From Flavobacteria bacterium BBFL7 (GTDB lineage: Bacteria; Bacteroidota; Bacteroidia; Flavobacteriales; Flavobacteriaceae), in the NCBI GenBank assembly GCA_000153385.1, contig CH672374.1, positions 695,610-759,609 of the forward strand: 64,000 nt of DNA, written 5' to 3'. The translations under genes and the position numbers were made by a program. Positions 44,852 through 54,664 of this stretch are shown here, piece by piece. The notes beneath the pieces are model-generated. The model was not told the origin of the DNA. It worked only from the letters and a program-made list of their open reading frames with translations, and made no database searches. Position 1 is the stretch's first letter; every line of letters begins with the position of its first letter.

Positions 44852-44900
44852 TGTAAAGTTATATTGTTATAATGACAAATATACTTTACATTTTGTAAAG
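44852..44900 (-). promoter_or_regulatory. Promoter/operator region of the XRE-membrane protein operon
   Basis: The minus strand carries TATATTTG (complement of 44876-44883), an exact TAnnTTTG element. Just upstream is the inverted repeat CTTTACA-TTT-TGTAAAG (44884-44900). A third TGTAAAG half-site lies at 44852-44858. The palindrome covers the -33 to -10 zone, as expected for autorepression by the 67-aa XRE protein. Confidence 0.6.
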
Positions 44901-44931
44901 AACACTAATAAATATTAAATTATTTGCGTTT

Positions 44932-45414
44932 TTATTTTAATGATTCATATTCTATATAATCTTGAGTTTCTATAAGATCATGCTCTTGATATACTTGCCA
45001 TAATTGATAATAATCTACAGATAACCTGTTGTAATATAAATTACTAACTAAAATAACTTTTGCAACTATTAGGTAAGTATGCCATAATGCTCCTTGAAAA
45101 TCACCATTGAAATGTAAAAAAGCTGTAACTATTATTCCTAGTAAGATGGACCATCTTAAACAAACTGAAGTATACAAACCAGTTAAAATAAGTACACCTA
45201 TAAACAGTTCAATAAATGGTAAAAAAGGCGAAATCATACCTAACATACTTTGATAACCTGAATCATTGGTATAATTAATGCTATCTAGATAAAAGGCATC
45301 AAAATCAAACAAGTTTAAGCTAGCATGATAGATCAAATAAGCACCTAATAAGATTCTTACAATTAAATATAAGATTGAAAATTGATCAGTTTGAGTCTGG
45401 TATAAATGCTTCAT
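44932..45414 (-). CDS. DoxX-like four-helix membrane protein
   Basis: This 160-aa protein has about four membrane helices: FSILYLIVRILLGAYLIYHA, ISPFLPFIELFIGVLILTGL (the FLPFIELFIGVLIL segment is DoxX-like), SILLGIIVTAFLHFNGDFQG and ALWHTYLIVAKVILVSNLYY. The length and arrangement fit the DoxX/SURF4-like family; a precise role cannot be stated. The soluble tail is acidic. It is divergent from uvrA across a 254-bp gap. Confidence 0.65.
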   Translation of the reverse strand: MKHLYQTQTDQFSILYLIVRILLGAYLIYHASLNLFDFDAFYLDSINYTNDSGYQSMLGMISPFLPFIELFIGVLILTGLYTSVCLRWSILLGIIVTAFLHFNGDFQGALWHTYLIVAKVILVSNLYYNRLSVDYYQLWQVYQEHDLIETQDYIEYESLK

Positions 45415-45456
45415 AAAAACGTGTTTAGATTATTGATTACTATTATAGACGAGTTT

Positions 45457-45561
45457 ATGAATCAGATGGTTTTAAAAACAGGTGCCTTTTGGACGAGTTT
45501 CCTTTTTTTCTGTTTAACGGTAATTACTATTACTAACACAAAGGATGAACAGTTTTATTAA
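45457..45561 (+). CDS. Possible 34-aa membrane microprotein
   Basis: A short frame from ATG 45457 encodes MNQMVLKTGAFWTSFLFFCL and one predicted membrane helix, followed by a short polar tail (TNTKDEQFY). It lies in the 254-bp gap between the DoxX-like gene and uvrA. An in-frame GTG at 45421 would add 12 residues. No homology or ribosome site was recognised, so it may be chance. The rest of the gap shows nothing clear. Confidence 0.2.
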   Translation: MNQMVLKTGAFWTSFLFFCLTVITITNTKDEQFY

Positions 45562-45668
45562 TTAGGTGAAACACACTAACGGTTAGGACACATTAACATA
45601 TAACTTTAAGTAGACTTTAATCTCTATTTTAAAGCGCTTTAAGTAACTTCGCAAGATTGCAAAAAACT

Positions 45669-48506
45669 ATGGCGAGACCTCAAGAATTTATTGAAGTAAA
45701 AGGTGCACGAGCACATAATCTTAAAAATATCGATATTGATATACCACGTGAGCAATTAGTTGTTATCACTGGTCTGTCAGGCTCTGGAAAATCATCACTT
45801 GCCTTTGACACTATATATGCTGAAGGTCAACGACGTTATATAGAAACCTTCAGCGCATATGCTCGACAATTTTTAGGTGGTTTAGAACGTCCAGATGTTG
45901 ATAAAATTGATGGACTTTCTCCAGTTATTGCCATTGAACAAAAGACAACTAGTAAAAGTCCACGTAGTACCGTAGGAACGATTACAGAAATTTATGACTT
46001 TTTAAGACTTCTTTTTGCTAGAGCTAGTGATGCATACTCCTATAATACGGGTAAGAAAATGGTAAGCTATAGTGATGAGCAAATACGTAATTTAATTATC
46101 GAAGAATATAAAGGTGATCGCATCAATATTCTTGCTCCGGTTATTAACTCACGTAAAGGACATTATCGCGAGTTATTTGAATCCATTGCAAAGCAAGGTT
46201 TTGTAAAAGTGCGTGTGGATGGCGTTATACTAGACATTCAAAAAGGGATGAAACTAGATCGTTATAAGACACATGACATAGAAATAGTTATAGATCGTAT
46301 CGTACCTGGCGATAGTGAAGAAGATATTAAAAGATTAGACGCTTCTATTAATACGGCAATGTATCATGGTAACGACATACTTATGCTGGTAAAAGCTGGT
46401 GACAAGGAAGGACGTTATTTTTCAAGAACATTGATGTGTCCAGAAACAGGCATCTCATATCCAGAACCTGAGCCTAACAATTTTTCTTTTAACTCACCTA
46501 AAGGTGCCTGCCCTAAGTGCAATGGAATAGGTAAATTATACCAGGTTAATCCAGATAAAATATTACCAGATCACAATCTTTCCATTTCTAAAGGTGGTCT
46601 TGCACCTTATCCTAAAATGAAAAAAGATTGGATTTTTAAACAACTGGATTTAATTGCACAAAAATTTAATTTTAAACTTACAGATTCCATAAATAAAATC
46701 CCTGAAGAAGCGATTCAAATGATTCTTTACGGTGGTAATGAATCTTTAGAAATAAATTCGAAAGATTTAGGTGTAAAACGTAAATACAAGATAGATTTTG
46801 AAGGTATTGCAAACTTCATTGATCAGACATTTACTAATAATGATAGTACTTCCCTACAACGCTGGGCAAAGGAATTTATGGATCATGTAGACTGCCCATC
46901 CTGTGAAGGAGCAAGACTGCGTAAAGAATCGCTCTATTTCAAAGTTAATGAGATGAACATCGCGCAATTAGCAAATATGGACATCGCAGAACTGGTAGAA
47001 TGGTTTGATGGTTTAGGAAGTACGCTTTCGCGAAAGCAAGAACAAATTGCTACAGAGCTCTTAAAAGAAATACGTGTAAGGTTGCAGTTTTTGCTCGATG
47101 TAGGATTAGATTATTTATCACTAAATCGTAGTGCCAAATCACTATCTGGTGGAGAGGCACAACGCATCAGGCTGGCTACACAAATAGGTTCACAACTAGT
47201 AGGAGTTTTATATATACTTGATGAACCTAGTATAGGATTACATCAAAGAGATAATGAAAAACTAATCAATTCTTTAGAATCATTGCGAGACACTGGTAAT
47301 AGTGTTGTCGTCGTGGAGCATGACAAAGATATGATTGAACGAGCAGACTATGTTATAGATATAGGACCACGCGCAGGAAAATATGGTGGTGAAATTATAT
47401 CTAAAGGCACACCTACAGAAATTTTAAGGCATGATACACTTACCGCACAATATATGAACGGTAAACTGGAGATAGAAGTGCCTAAAAAGAGACGTAAAGG
47501 TAATGGTGAGAAGATATCTCTTAAAGGTTGTACTGGTAACAATCTTAAAAATGTATCTATAGATCTACCACTAGGTAAAATGATTGTGGTTACTGGTGTA
47601 TCGGGAAGTGGAAAATCTACTATGATTAATGAGACGCTCTACCCTATCATGAACGCTCACTTTTTTAATGGAGTTAAAATCCCAAAGCCGTATAAAAGTA
47701 TTAAAAACCTAGATGCAGTTGATAAGGTTATAGATATCAATCAAAGCCCTATAGGGAGAACTCCACGTTCTAATCCAGCTACTTATACTAAAACATTTGA
47801 TGAGATAAGAAGCCTTTTTGCAAAAACACCTGAGGCCTTAATACGTGGTTATAAACCTGGTAGATTTAGCTTTAATGTTGTTGGTGGACGTTGTGAAACC
47901 TGTAAAGGTGGTGGCTTAAGAGTAATAGAGATGAACTTTTTACCAGATGTATATGTCACTTGTGAGACGTGCCAAGGAAAAAGATTTAATCGGGAAACGT
48001 TAGAAATACGTTATAAAGGTAAATCTATAAGTGATGTTCTCAATATGACGATTAATGAAGCGACAGACTTTTTTGAACCTATTCCTAAAATTTATCGCAA
48101 ATTAAAAACGATAAAAGATGTAGGTCTAGGTTATATTACTTTAGGACAACAGTCCACTACTCTATCTGGTGGAGAAGCTCAACGTATTAAGTTAGCTAGT
48201 GAATTATCAAAAAGAGATACTGGGAATACTTTTTATATTCTAGATGAACCTACAACTGGATTGCATTTTGAAGATATTAGAGTATTATTGCTAGTTCTTA
48301 ATAAACTAGTCGATAAAGGAAACACTGTTCTCATTATTGAGCATAATATGGATGTGATTAAAATTGCTGATCATATTATAGACGTAGGTCCAGAAGGTGG
48401 TCGTGGCGGTGGAGAAATATTAGCTACTGGAACACCAGAAAAGGTTGCAAAACATAAAACGAGTCATACGGCTAGGTTTTTAAAAAAAGAATTAGGAATT
48501 AAATAA
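45669..48506 (+). CDS. uvrA: Excinuclease ABC subunit A
   Basis: This 945-aa protein has two ABC ATPase halves. The first has Walker [21 protein letters not shown] (Lys41) and signature [20 protein letters not shown]. The second has [20 protein letters not shown], a zinc module ([16 protein letters not shown]) and signature [20 protein letters not shown]. UvrA locates DNA damage and loads UvrB in nucleotide excision repair. I chose ATG 45669 over a TTG at 45657. A palindrome copy at 47023-47037 encodes TLSRKQ near residue 452, with no insertion relative to the family. Confidence 0.97.
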   Translation: MARPQEFIEVKGARAHNLKNIDIDIPREQLVVITGLSGSGKSSLAFDTIYAEGQRRYIETFSAYARQFLGGLERPDVDKIDGLSPVIAIEQKTTSKSPRSTVGTITEIYDFLRLLFARASDAYSYNTGKKMVSYSDEQIRNLIIEEYKGDRINILAPVINSRKGHYRELFESIAKQGFVKVRVDGVILDIQKGMKLDRYKTHDIEIVIDRIVPGDSEEDIKRLDASINTAMYHGNDILMLVKAGDKEGRYFSRTLMCPETGISYPEPEPNNFSFNSPKGACPKCNGIGKLYQVNPDKILPDHNLSISKGGLAPYPKMKKDWIFKQLDLIAQKFNFKLTDSINKIPEEAIQMILYGGNESLEINSKDLGVKRKYKIDFEGIANFIDQTFTNNDSTSLQRWAKEFMDHVDCPSCEGARLRKESLYFKVNEMNIAQLANMDIAELVEWFDGLGSTLSRKQEQIATELLKEIRVRLQFLLDVGLDYLSLNRSAKSLSGGEAQRIRLATQIGSQLVGVLYILDEPSIGLHQRDNEKLINSLESLRDTGNSVVVVEHDKDMIERADYVIDIGPRAGKYGGEIISKGTPTEILRHDTLTAQYMNGKLEIEVPKKRRKGNGEKISLKGCTGNNLKNVSIDLPLGKMIVVTGVSGSGKSTMINETLYPIMNAHFFNGVKIPKPYKSIKNLDAVDKVIDINQSPIGRTPRSNPATYTKTFDEIRSLFAKTPEALIRGYKPGRFSFNVVGGRCETCKGGGLRVIEMNFLPDVYVTCETCQGKRFNRETLEIRYKGKSISDVLNMTINEATDFFEPIPKIYRKLKTIKDVGLGYITLGQQSTTLSGGEAQRIKLASELSKRDTGNTFYILDEPTTGLHFEDIRVLLLVLNKLVDKGNTVLIIEHNMDVIKIADHIIDVGPEGGRGGGEILATGTPEKVAKHKTSHTARFLKKELGIK
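47023..47037. repeat. Iterated palindrome copy 10 (in uvrA)
   Basis: CGCTTTCGCGAAAGC, followed by A rather than G, keeps the 14-bp core. It is read as Thr-Leu-Ser-Arg-Lys-Gln. Confidence 0.92.
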
Positions 48507-48605
48507 AAACATTAAAGATCTGCCCAAGTTCATACTAGGCAAATTAAAAATAACAAACGTATATCGCACTCTGACATGCAAAGTGTGACAAAAATTAAAT
48601 TATTC

Positions 48606-49295
48606 ATGAGAAAAGAAGCAAGAGAAAAAGGATGGAATGAAAAGAAGACTAACGACAGTTGGGCTACTTTTAAAATATTATCTGAATTTGTAATGGGATT
48701 TGAACGTATGAGCCGCATCGGTCCATGTGTGTCCATATTCGGAAGTGCGAGATTAAAACCAGATAACAAATACTATCAACTTGCTACAGAGATTGCAGGT
48801 AAAATTGTCGATAACGGTTATGGAGTGATTACAGGTGGTGGACCAGGTATTATGGAAGCTGGTAATAAAGGAGCGCATCTTAATGGTGGTACATCTGTAG
48901 GTTTAAATATTGCTTTACCATTTGAACAACACGATAACCCTTATATAGACCATGATAAGAGTTTAGACTTTGACTATTTCTTTGCTAGAAAAGTAATGTT
49001 TGTAAAATACTCACAAGGTTTTGTAGTCATGCCAGGTGGATTCGGGACCTTAGATGAATTATTTGAAGCAATTACCTTAATTCAAACTAATAAAATTGGA
49101 AAATTCCCTATTATCTTAGTTGGTTCAGATTTCTGGAGTGGTTTATTAGATTGGATCAAAGGTACACTTGATAAAAAGTTTTTTACCATTAGTCCAGAAG
49201 ATATAGACCTACTACACGTAGTGGATACATCAGACGAAGCTGTAGCGATTATCAATGAATTCTACCAGAAGTATGATTTAAGTCCTAACTTCTAG
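48606..49295 (+). CDS. LOG-family (TIGR00730) Rossmann-fold protein
   Basis: This ~229-aa protein has SIFGSARLKPDN, the nucleotide-binding GGGPGIMEAGNKGAHLNGGT and the catalytic PGGFGTLDELFEAITLIQTN, the two LOG motifs (GGGxGxM and PGGxGTxxE). LOG proteins are phosphoribohydrolases that act on nucleoside 5'-monophosphates, as in cytokinin activation; in bacteria they are thought to clear modified AMP. I chose ATG 48606 over 48576 because the family begins MRKE and the added residues have no family match. Confidence 0.88.
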   Translation: MRKEAREKGWNEKKTNDSWATFKILSEFVMGFERMSRIGPCVSIFGSARLKPDNKYYQLATEIAGKIVDNGYGVITGGGPGIMEAGNKGAHLNGGTSVGLNIALPFEQHDNPYIDHDKSLDFDYFFARKVMFVKYSQGFVVMPGGFGTLDELFEAITLIQTNKIGKFPIILVGSDFWSGLLDWIKGTLDKKFFTISPEDIDLLHVVDTSDEAVAIINEFYQKYDLSPNF

Positions 49296-49371
49296 TATAT
49301 AAAACTATACCTGTATTTTATTCGTTAATATACTGTTGATTGCTAACCGCCAAAGCAAAAACCATAACGAT

Positions 49372-52191
49372 TTGAAAAAACTTACGTTTATTTTGCTTTT
49401 GATGTTGTCTTGTATTTCACAAGCACAGCATTCCCATCATATTATTGCCGTTTTAGAACCTGAGTCCGATGTGATTCATGTTAAAGATTCTATGACTGTG
49501 TATAATGACAGTCCTGTAGGCTGGAATAAAATAGTAATGCTGGATTGGGCTCATGCTTTTAGTTCTAAAGAAACACCACTGGCAAATCGATTTGCTGAAG
49601 ATTTTAAAAATAAATTTCAATTTGCCCCAGATGATCATCGCGGCAAAACAGTGTTCAAGTCTTCAACAGTAAATTTAGATTACACGATAAAAAGAATACC
49701 ACATCAAGTAGATGTGATAGAATTGCAGTTAGACCAACCTTTACTACCAGGATCTTCTAAAACTATAGTTTGGGAATATGACGTTGTGATTCCAGAAGAT
49801 GATTTTACTGGTTATGGTAAAAGTAGTTCAGGTAACTATGCTTTAAGATATTGGTATATAACACCAGCTGTTTTTGATCAAGGTAGCTGGCAATATTTCT
49901 CACACAAAGCAATTAATGACTATTATCCTGCGCTAGCAAATTATTCCATATCGTTGCACCTACCTACTTCCCATCAAGTAGTAACTAATGCGCCGATACT
50001 GACATCTGCATTAACAGAACAGAGAAATAGTTATTATATTAAAGGAGATTACCTGACACATGTAGAATTACACTTAGAACAAAGCTTAGATCATTTTAAG
50101 AATTTTGGCGTACCACAATTGAGTGTAACAACTGATATTGAAGATGGCGATGTGCCGTCAGAAATGAAAGCCTTATTTATTGATCGCATCTCTGGATTTT
50201 TAAATGAAAAATTAGGATCCTATGCATATCCTAACATGCTCATCACAGATCGTTACTATAGAGAAGATCCAGTATATGGTTTGAGTTCTTTACCAGATTT
50301 TATCAATCCTTTTCCAGCAGGATTTACTTATGAGATTAAGGTATTTAAAGCCATGACTAGAAAGTGGTTAGAAACCGGCGCTCGATTACACTCTAGAAAC
50401 GAAAACTGGTTGCAAGATGGAATGATGGTATATCTTTTAAAACAGTACCATGACAGATACTATCCAGATTTAAAGATTTCTGGTAAGCTCAGTAAAATAT
50501 GGGGAATTAGAGGTTTTAATATTACTCAACTAGATTTTAATGATCAATATGCCTTTTTATATTTAAATACAGCAAGATTAAATCTAGACCAAAGCATAAC
50601 GACGCCATCTGACTCACTCGTTAAATACAACCAGCAATTGGGAATCATCAATAAGACAGCAATTGGGTTGGAATATTTACAGGATTATTCAGGTAATGAA
50701 TCTGTAGATCAAACCATTAAAGAGTTTTACCAAAAGAATAAATTGAAACTATCACACGTCAGTGATTTCAAAACCATTCTGGACAGTAAAAATTCTAAAA
50801 ATATTGATTGGTTTTTTGAGGATTACATCACAAAAAACACACGTATGGATTGGAAAATTAAACGTGTAAAAAAAACAAAAGATTCTGTAAAAGTATATCT
50901 TAAAAATAAATCAGATAGAGATCTTCCGGTTGCTCTATACAGTCTTGATAACGATAGTATAGTTAGTAAAACATGGATTGACCATGTGGTAAATGATACT
51001 GTAATTACGCTTTCGCGAAAGCGTGCTAACCGAATCTCTCTAAATTATGAGCAGCTCATACCAGAGTTTACCATGCATGATAACTATAAAACCTTAAAAG
51101 GGTTTGCTCAAAATAGACCCATAGAATTTAGATTATTTAAAGATATTGAAGATCCCGAAAAAGCTCAAGTATTTTTAATGCCAGACATAGGATTTAATGT
51201 TTATGATGGTCTAACACTAGGTGCTCGTTTTTCAAATGGGACCTTACTTCCTAAACCTTTTAGATACACCGTTAAACCTACATATGGTTTGAACTCTAAT
51301 AAAGTGGTAGGTTCTATAGGGTTATCATATACTCACAACTTAGAGAAAAAGAACGAGAGCATTTATTATGTAAGATATGGTGTATCTGCAAATCGTTTTT
51401 CTTATGCAAACGATTTACTTTATCGTCGTGCGAGTACGTGGCTCAACTTAGGCTTTAGACCTAAAGATTTAAGGAGTAATAAACGGTCATTTCTTACTTT
51501 TAGAAATGTACTAGTTGATAGAGATAGAGATCCTGCAAATCCGGTAAATGAACCTGATTACAATGTTTTTTCTATCAATTATAATAATCAAGATCGTAAC
51601 TTTAAGAGATATTTTAGCTATAACGCAGGTGTAGAAGTGTCTAATAGGTTCAGTAAAGCAACTTTCAGAACTCAATGGAGAAAACTCTTTAAAGACAATA
51701 GACAATTAAACATTAGATTATTTACTGGAGCCTTTTTACATAATAATACTCAAAATGACGGGAACTTTTTCTCATTTGCATTAGACCGACCTACCGATTA
51801 TCTTTTTGATTACAACTATTATGGGCGATCAGATGAAAGTGGTTTCTTTTCACAACAACTTATCATTGCCGAAGGTGGATTTAAATCTCAACTAGAAACA
51901 CCATATGCAAATCAGTTTATAGGAACAATAAACACATCATACAGTATTTGGAAATATGTGTTTGCTTATGCAGATGTAGGTGTGGTTAAAAATCGAAATA
52001 TACCTTTAGCAGGCGTATATGATTCTGGTTTAAGGTTAAATTTATTACAAGATTATTTTGAAGTCTACTTACCTATTTATAGTAGTAATGGCTGGGAAGT
52101 AGGTCAAGGCGATTATGACCAGCGAGTAAGATTTATACTCACACTAGATTTAAACACTCTTACTGGATTGTTTACGAGACGCTGGTATTAG
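49372..52191 (+). CDS. M1-peptidase-like protein fused to an outer-membrane beta-barrel
   Basis: This 939-aa protein starts at TTG 49372 (MKKLTFILLLMLSCISQAQ signal peptide). A frame from 49336 adds a non-signal leader. The N-terminal ~560 residues follow the M1 aminopeptidase plan: beta domain, then a helical thermolysin-like domain. At the active-site position KAMTR (326-330) replaces HExxH, and Asp349 in WLQDG replaces the downstream Glu with the canonical 18-residue spacing. The C-terminal ~300 residues, ending RFILTLDLNTLTGLFTRRWY, look like an outer-membrane beta-barrel. A pseudopeptidase or binding platform is inferred. Confidence 0.78.
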   Translation: MKKLTFILLLMLSCISQAQHSHHIIAVLEPESDVIHVKDSMTVYNDSPVGWNKIVMLDWAHAFSSKETPLANRFAEDFKNKFQFAPDDHRGKTVFKSSTVNLDYTIKRIPHQVDVIELQLDQPLLPGSSKTIVWEYDVVIPEDDFTGYGKSSSGNYALRYWYITPAVFDQGSWQYFSHKAINDYYPALANYSISLHLPTSHQVVTNAPILTSALTEQRNSYYIKGDYLTHVELHLEQSLDHFKNFGVPQLSVTTDIEDGDVPSEMKALFIDRISGFLNEKLGSYAYPNMLITDRYYREDPVYGLSSLPDFINPFPAGFTYEIKVFKAMTRKWLETGARLHSRNENWLQDGMMVYLLKQYHDRYYPDLKISGKLSKIWGIRGFNITQLDFNDQYAFLYLNTARLNLDQSITTPSDSLVKYNQQLGIINKTAIGLEYLQDYSGNESVDQTIKEFYQKNKLKLSHVSDFKTILDSKNSKNIDWFFEDYITKNTRMDWKIKRVKKTKDSVKVYLKNKSDRDLPVALYSLDNDSIVSKTWIDHVVNDTVITLSRKRANRISLNYEQLIPEFTMHDNYKTLKGFAQNRPIEFRLFKDIEDPEKAQVFLMPDIGFNVYDGLTLGARFSNGTLLPKPFRYTVKPTYGLNSNKVVGSIGLSYTHNLEKKNESIYYVRYGVSANRFSYANDLLYRRASTWLNLGFRPKDLRSNKRSFLTFRNVLVDRDRDPANPVNEPDYNVFSINYNNQDRNFKRYFSYNAGVEVSNRFSKATFRTQWRKLFKDNRQLNIRLFTGAFLHNNTQNDGNFFSFALDRPTDYLFDYNYYGRSDESGFFSQQLIIAEGGFKSQLETPYANQFIGTINTSYSIWKYVFAYADVGVVKNRNIPLAGVYDSGLRLNLLQDYFEVYLPIYSSNGWEVGQGDYDQRVRFILTLDLNTLTGLFTRRWY
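51008..51023. repeat. Iterated palindrome copy 11 (in M1-like/barrel gene)
   Basis: Perfect 16-mer read as Thr-Leu-Ser-Arg-Lys-Arg, in the linker region before the predicted barrel. Confidence 0.95.
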
Positions 52192-52199
52192 AAAGTCTA

Positions 52200-52230
52200 T
52201 TGCATCTCGACTACGTAATCATTACCTTTG
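52200..52230 (+). promoter_or_regulatory. Candidate promoter of the E1 dehydrogenase gene
   Basis: TTG at 52200-52202 and TACCTTTG at 52223-52230 are separated by 20 bp, close to the Bacteroidota -33/-7 arrangement, and lie 19 bp upstream of the ATG at 52250. Confidence 0.6.
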
Positions 52231-52249
52231 CAATATTAGAAAAAGCACT

Positions 52250-54664
52250 ATGCAAACAGAAGAAATCCAAGAACAAAAACTAGTAAAATCTGACTTCAAA
52301 CAAGAAGTGATTAAAGATTACAAGATTGCGGTAACTAGCCGTGAATGTAGCCTTTTAGGACGTCGTGAAGTGCTTACTGGTAAAGCAAAATTTGGAATAT
52401 TTGGTGACGGAAAAGAAATTCCTCAATTAGCATGGGCACGTGCTTTTGAAAATGGTGATTTCCGTAGTGGATATTATCGTGATCAAACTTTTATGATGGC
52501 AATAGGCGAATTAACTATAGAACAGTTTTTTGCCGGTCTTTATGCAAATACAGATATCAAAGAAGAACCTATGAGCGCTGGTCGTCAAATGGGTGGACAC
52601 TTTGCAACGCATAGTTTAAATGAAGATGGAAGCTGGAAAAGGTTGATCGACCAGAAAAACTCAAGTGCAGATATCTCTCCTACTGCCGGACAGATGCCTA
52701 GACTTCTGGGGCTTGCTCAAGCTTCTAAGGTTTACAGACATAATGACTTAATTCCTGAAGATAACGGCTTTTCAAATAAAGGTAATGAAGTAGCCTGGGG
52801 AACGATAGGTAACGCAAGTACTAGTGAAGGACATTTCTGGGAAAGTTTTAATGCCGCAGGTGTTTTACAAGTACCTATGGTTATAAGTGTATGGGATGAT
52901 GAATATGGAATCTCTGTTCACGCAAGACATCAGACAACAAAAGAAAGCATTTCTAAAATACAAGCTGGTTTCCAGCGTGATCATGAAGATGCAGGTTTTG
53001 AAATCATGACGGTTAAAGGTTGGGATTATGTAGAACTAGTAGAAACCTATGAAAAAGCAAGCAAAATTGCTCGCGAAGAACATGTACCAGTACTGATTCA
53101 CGTACAAGAATTAACACAGCCACAAGGACATAGTACTAGTGGATCTCACGAACGTTATAAGAATGAAGATCGTCTAGACTGGGAACGTACTTATGATTGT
53201 AATGTACAGTTCCGTAAATGGTTATTAGATAATGAGTTTGCGACTGATGATGAGTTATCAGCAATTGAAAAGGATATTAAAAAGCAAGTAAGAGATGGAA
53301 AGAAAGCGGCATGGTCTGCTTTTATCAATCCTATTGTACAAGAGCGTGATGCCGTACTTCCTTTATTAGAAAATGTAGCGAGTCAGTCTGCAGATGGTGT
53401 TTTTATCAAACCAATGATTGAAAACCTTAAATCTACTAAAGAACCTATTCGTAAAGAAATTCTTGAAACAGTGCGTAAAACATTACGCTATACCTTAAAA
53501 GAAAATAACGAAGCAATCACTGCTCTTAATCAATGGTTAAATAGTTATAGTCGAGAAATTCAAAACAAATATAGCAGCCACTTATATAGTGAATCTGCTC
53601 AAGCAGCTACAAAGATAGAAGCAGTTGCACCACAATACGATGAGAGTTCAGAAGAGGTAGATGCTCGTTTGATAATGAGAGATAACTTTGATGCCATTTT
53701 TGCGTCTCAACCAAACACCATGATTTTTGGTGAAGATGCTGGTGAGATAGGCGATGTAAATCAAGGTCTAGAAGGTATGCAAGAAAAGTATGGTGAGTTG
53801 CGTGTATCAGACACAGGTATACGTGAAGCAACTATATTAGGACAAGGAATAGGTCTGGCTATGCGTGGACTACGTCCTATAGCTGAGATTCAATACTTAG
53901 ATTACCTACTTTACTGTTTACAAATAATGAGTGATGATCTTGCTACCGTACAGTATAGAACTGCAGGTAGACAAAAAGCTCCACTTATCATTAGAACTCG
54001 AGGTCACAGACTAGAAGGTATATGGCACAGTGGATCACCTATGGGTGGAATTATTAATTCTGTTAGAGGTATACATGTACTTGTTCCTCGTAACATGACA
54101 CAAGCAGCTGGTTTTTATAACACCATGTTAGAAAGTGATGAGCCTGCTCTTATTGTAGAGTGTTTAAATGGTTATAGACTTAAAGAAAAATTACCGGTCA
54201 ACTTAGGTGAATTTAAAACTCCAATTGGGAAAATAGAAATTCTTAAGGAAGGTAAGGACATCACTGTCGTTTCATATGGTTCTACTTTAAGACTTATAGA
54301 AGAAGCTGCCATTGAATTAGAAAGAGCTGGAATAGATATAGAAATTATTGATGTTCAATCTTTATTACCTTTTGATTTAGATCAAGAAATAAAGGATAGC
54401 GTCGCAAAGACAAATCGTTTACTAGTAGTTGATGAAGATGTACCTGGTGGTGCAAGTGCCTTTATTTTACAAAAAATAGTTGACGATCAAAACGCTTGGA
54501 GATATTTAGATAGCAAACCACAAGCCCTTGCTGCCAAAGCGCATAGGCCAGCATATAGTACAGATGGTGACTATTTCTCAAAACCTAGTGTTGATGATAT
54601 ATTTGATAAAGTGTATGACATCATGAATGAGTCTCAACCAGCTAAATACCCTAAAAACAATTAA
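52250..54664 (+). CDS. Fused alpha/beta E1 component of a 2-oxo acid dehydrogenase
   Basis: In this 804-aa protein the alpha subunit fills about residues 1-450 (REVLTGKAKFGIFGDGKEIP; a TPP-binding region around GNASTSEGHFWESFNAAGVL). The beta subunit fills about 470-804 (IFGEDAGEIGDVNQGLEGMQ; SDTGIREATILGQGIGLAMR; IRTRGHRLEGIWHSGSPMGG; VLVPRNMTQAAGFYNTMLES). Fused E1 forms are common in Bacteroidota and are usually assigned to branched-chain or related 2-oxo acids; the substrate cannot be set from sequence alone. It would need E2 and E3 partners, not in this window. The stop overlaps the next ATG (TAATG). Confidence 0.92.
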   Translation: MQTEEIQEQKLVKSDFKQEVIKDYKIAVTSRECSLLGRREVLTGKAKFGIFGDGKEIPQLAWARAFENGDFRSGYYRDQTFMMAIGELTIEQFFAGLYANTDIKEEPMSAGRQMGGHFATHSLNEDGSWKRLIDQKNSSADISPTAGQMPRLLGLAQASKVYRHNDLIPEDNGFSNKGNEVAWGTIGNASTSEGHFWESFNAAGVLQVPMVISVWDDEYGISVHARHQTTKESISKIQAGFQRDHEDAGFEIMTVKGWDYVELVETYEKASKIAREEHVPVLIHVQELTQPQGHSTSGSHERYKNEDRLDWERTYDCNVQFRKWLLDNEFATDDELSAIEKDIKKQVRDGKKAAWSAFINPIVQERDAVLPLLENVASQSADGVFIKPMIENLKSTKEPIRKEILETVRKTLRYTLKENNEAITALNQWLNSYSREIQNKYSSHLYSESAQAATKIEAVAPQYDESSEEVDARLIMRDNFDAIFASQPNTMIFGEDAGEIGDVNQGLEGMQEKYGELRVSDTGIREATILGQGIGLAMRGLRPIAEIQYLDYLLYCLQIMSDDLATVQYRTAGRQKAPLIIRTRGHRLEGIWHSGSPMGGIINSVRGIHVLVPRNMTQAAGFYNTMLESDEPALIVECLNGYRLKEKLPVNLGEFKTPIGKIEILKEGKDITVVSYGSTLRLIEEAAIELERAGIDIEIIDVQSLLPFDLDQEIKDSVAKTNRLLVVDEDVPGGASAFILQKIVDDQNAWRYLDSKPQALAAKAHRPAYSTDGDYFSKPSVDDIFDKVYDIMNESQPAKYPKNN

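Noticed and set aside
53071-53085. GCTCGCGAAGA in the E1 gene as a palindrome copy
   Set aside because: It contains the TCGCGA centre but lacks the CTT/AAG arms of the consensus.
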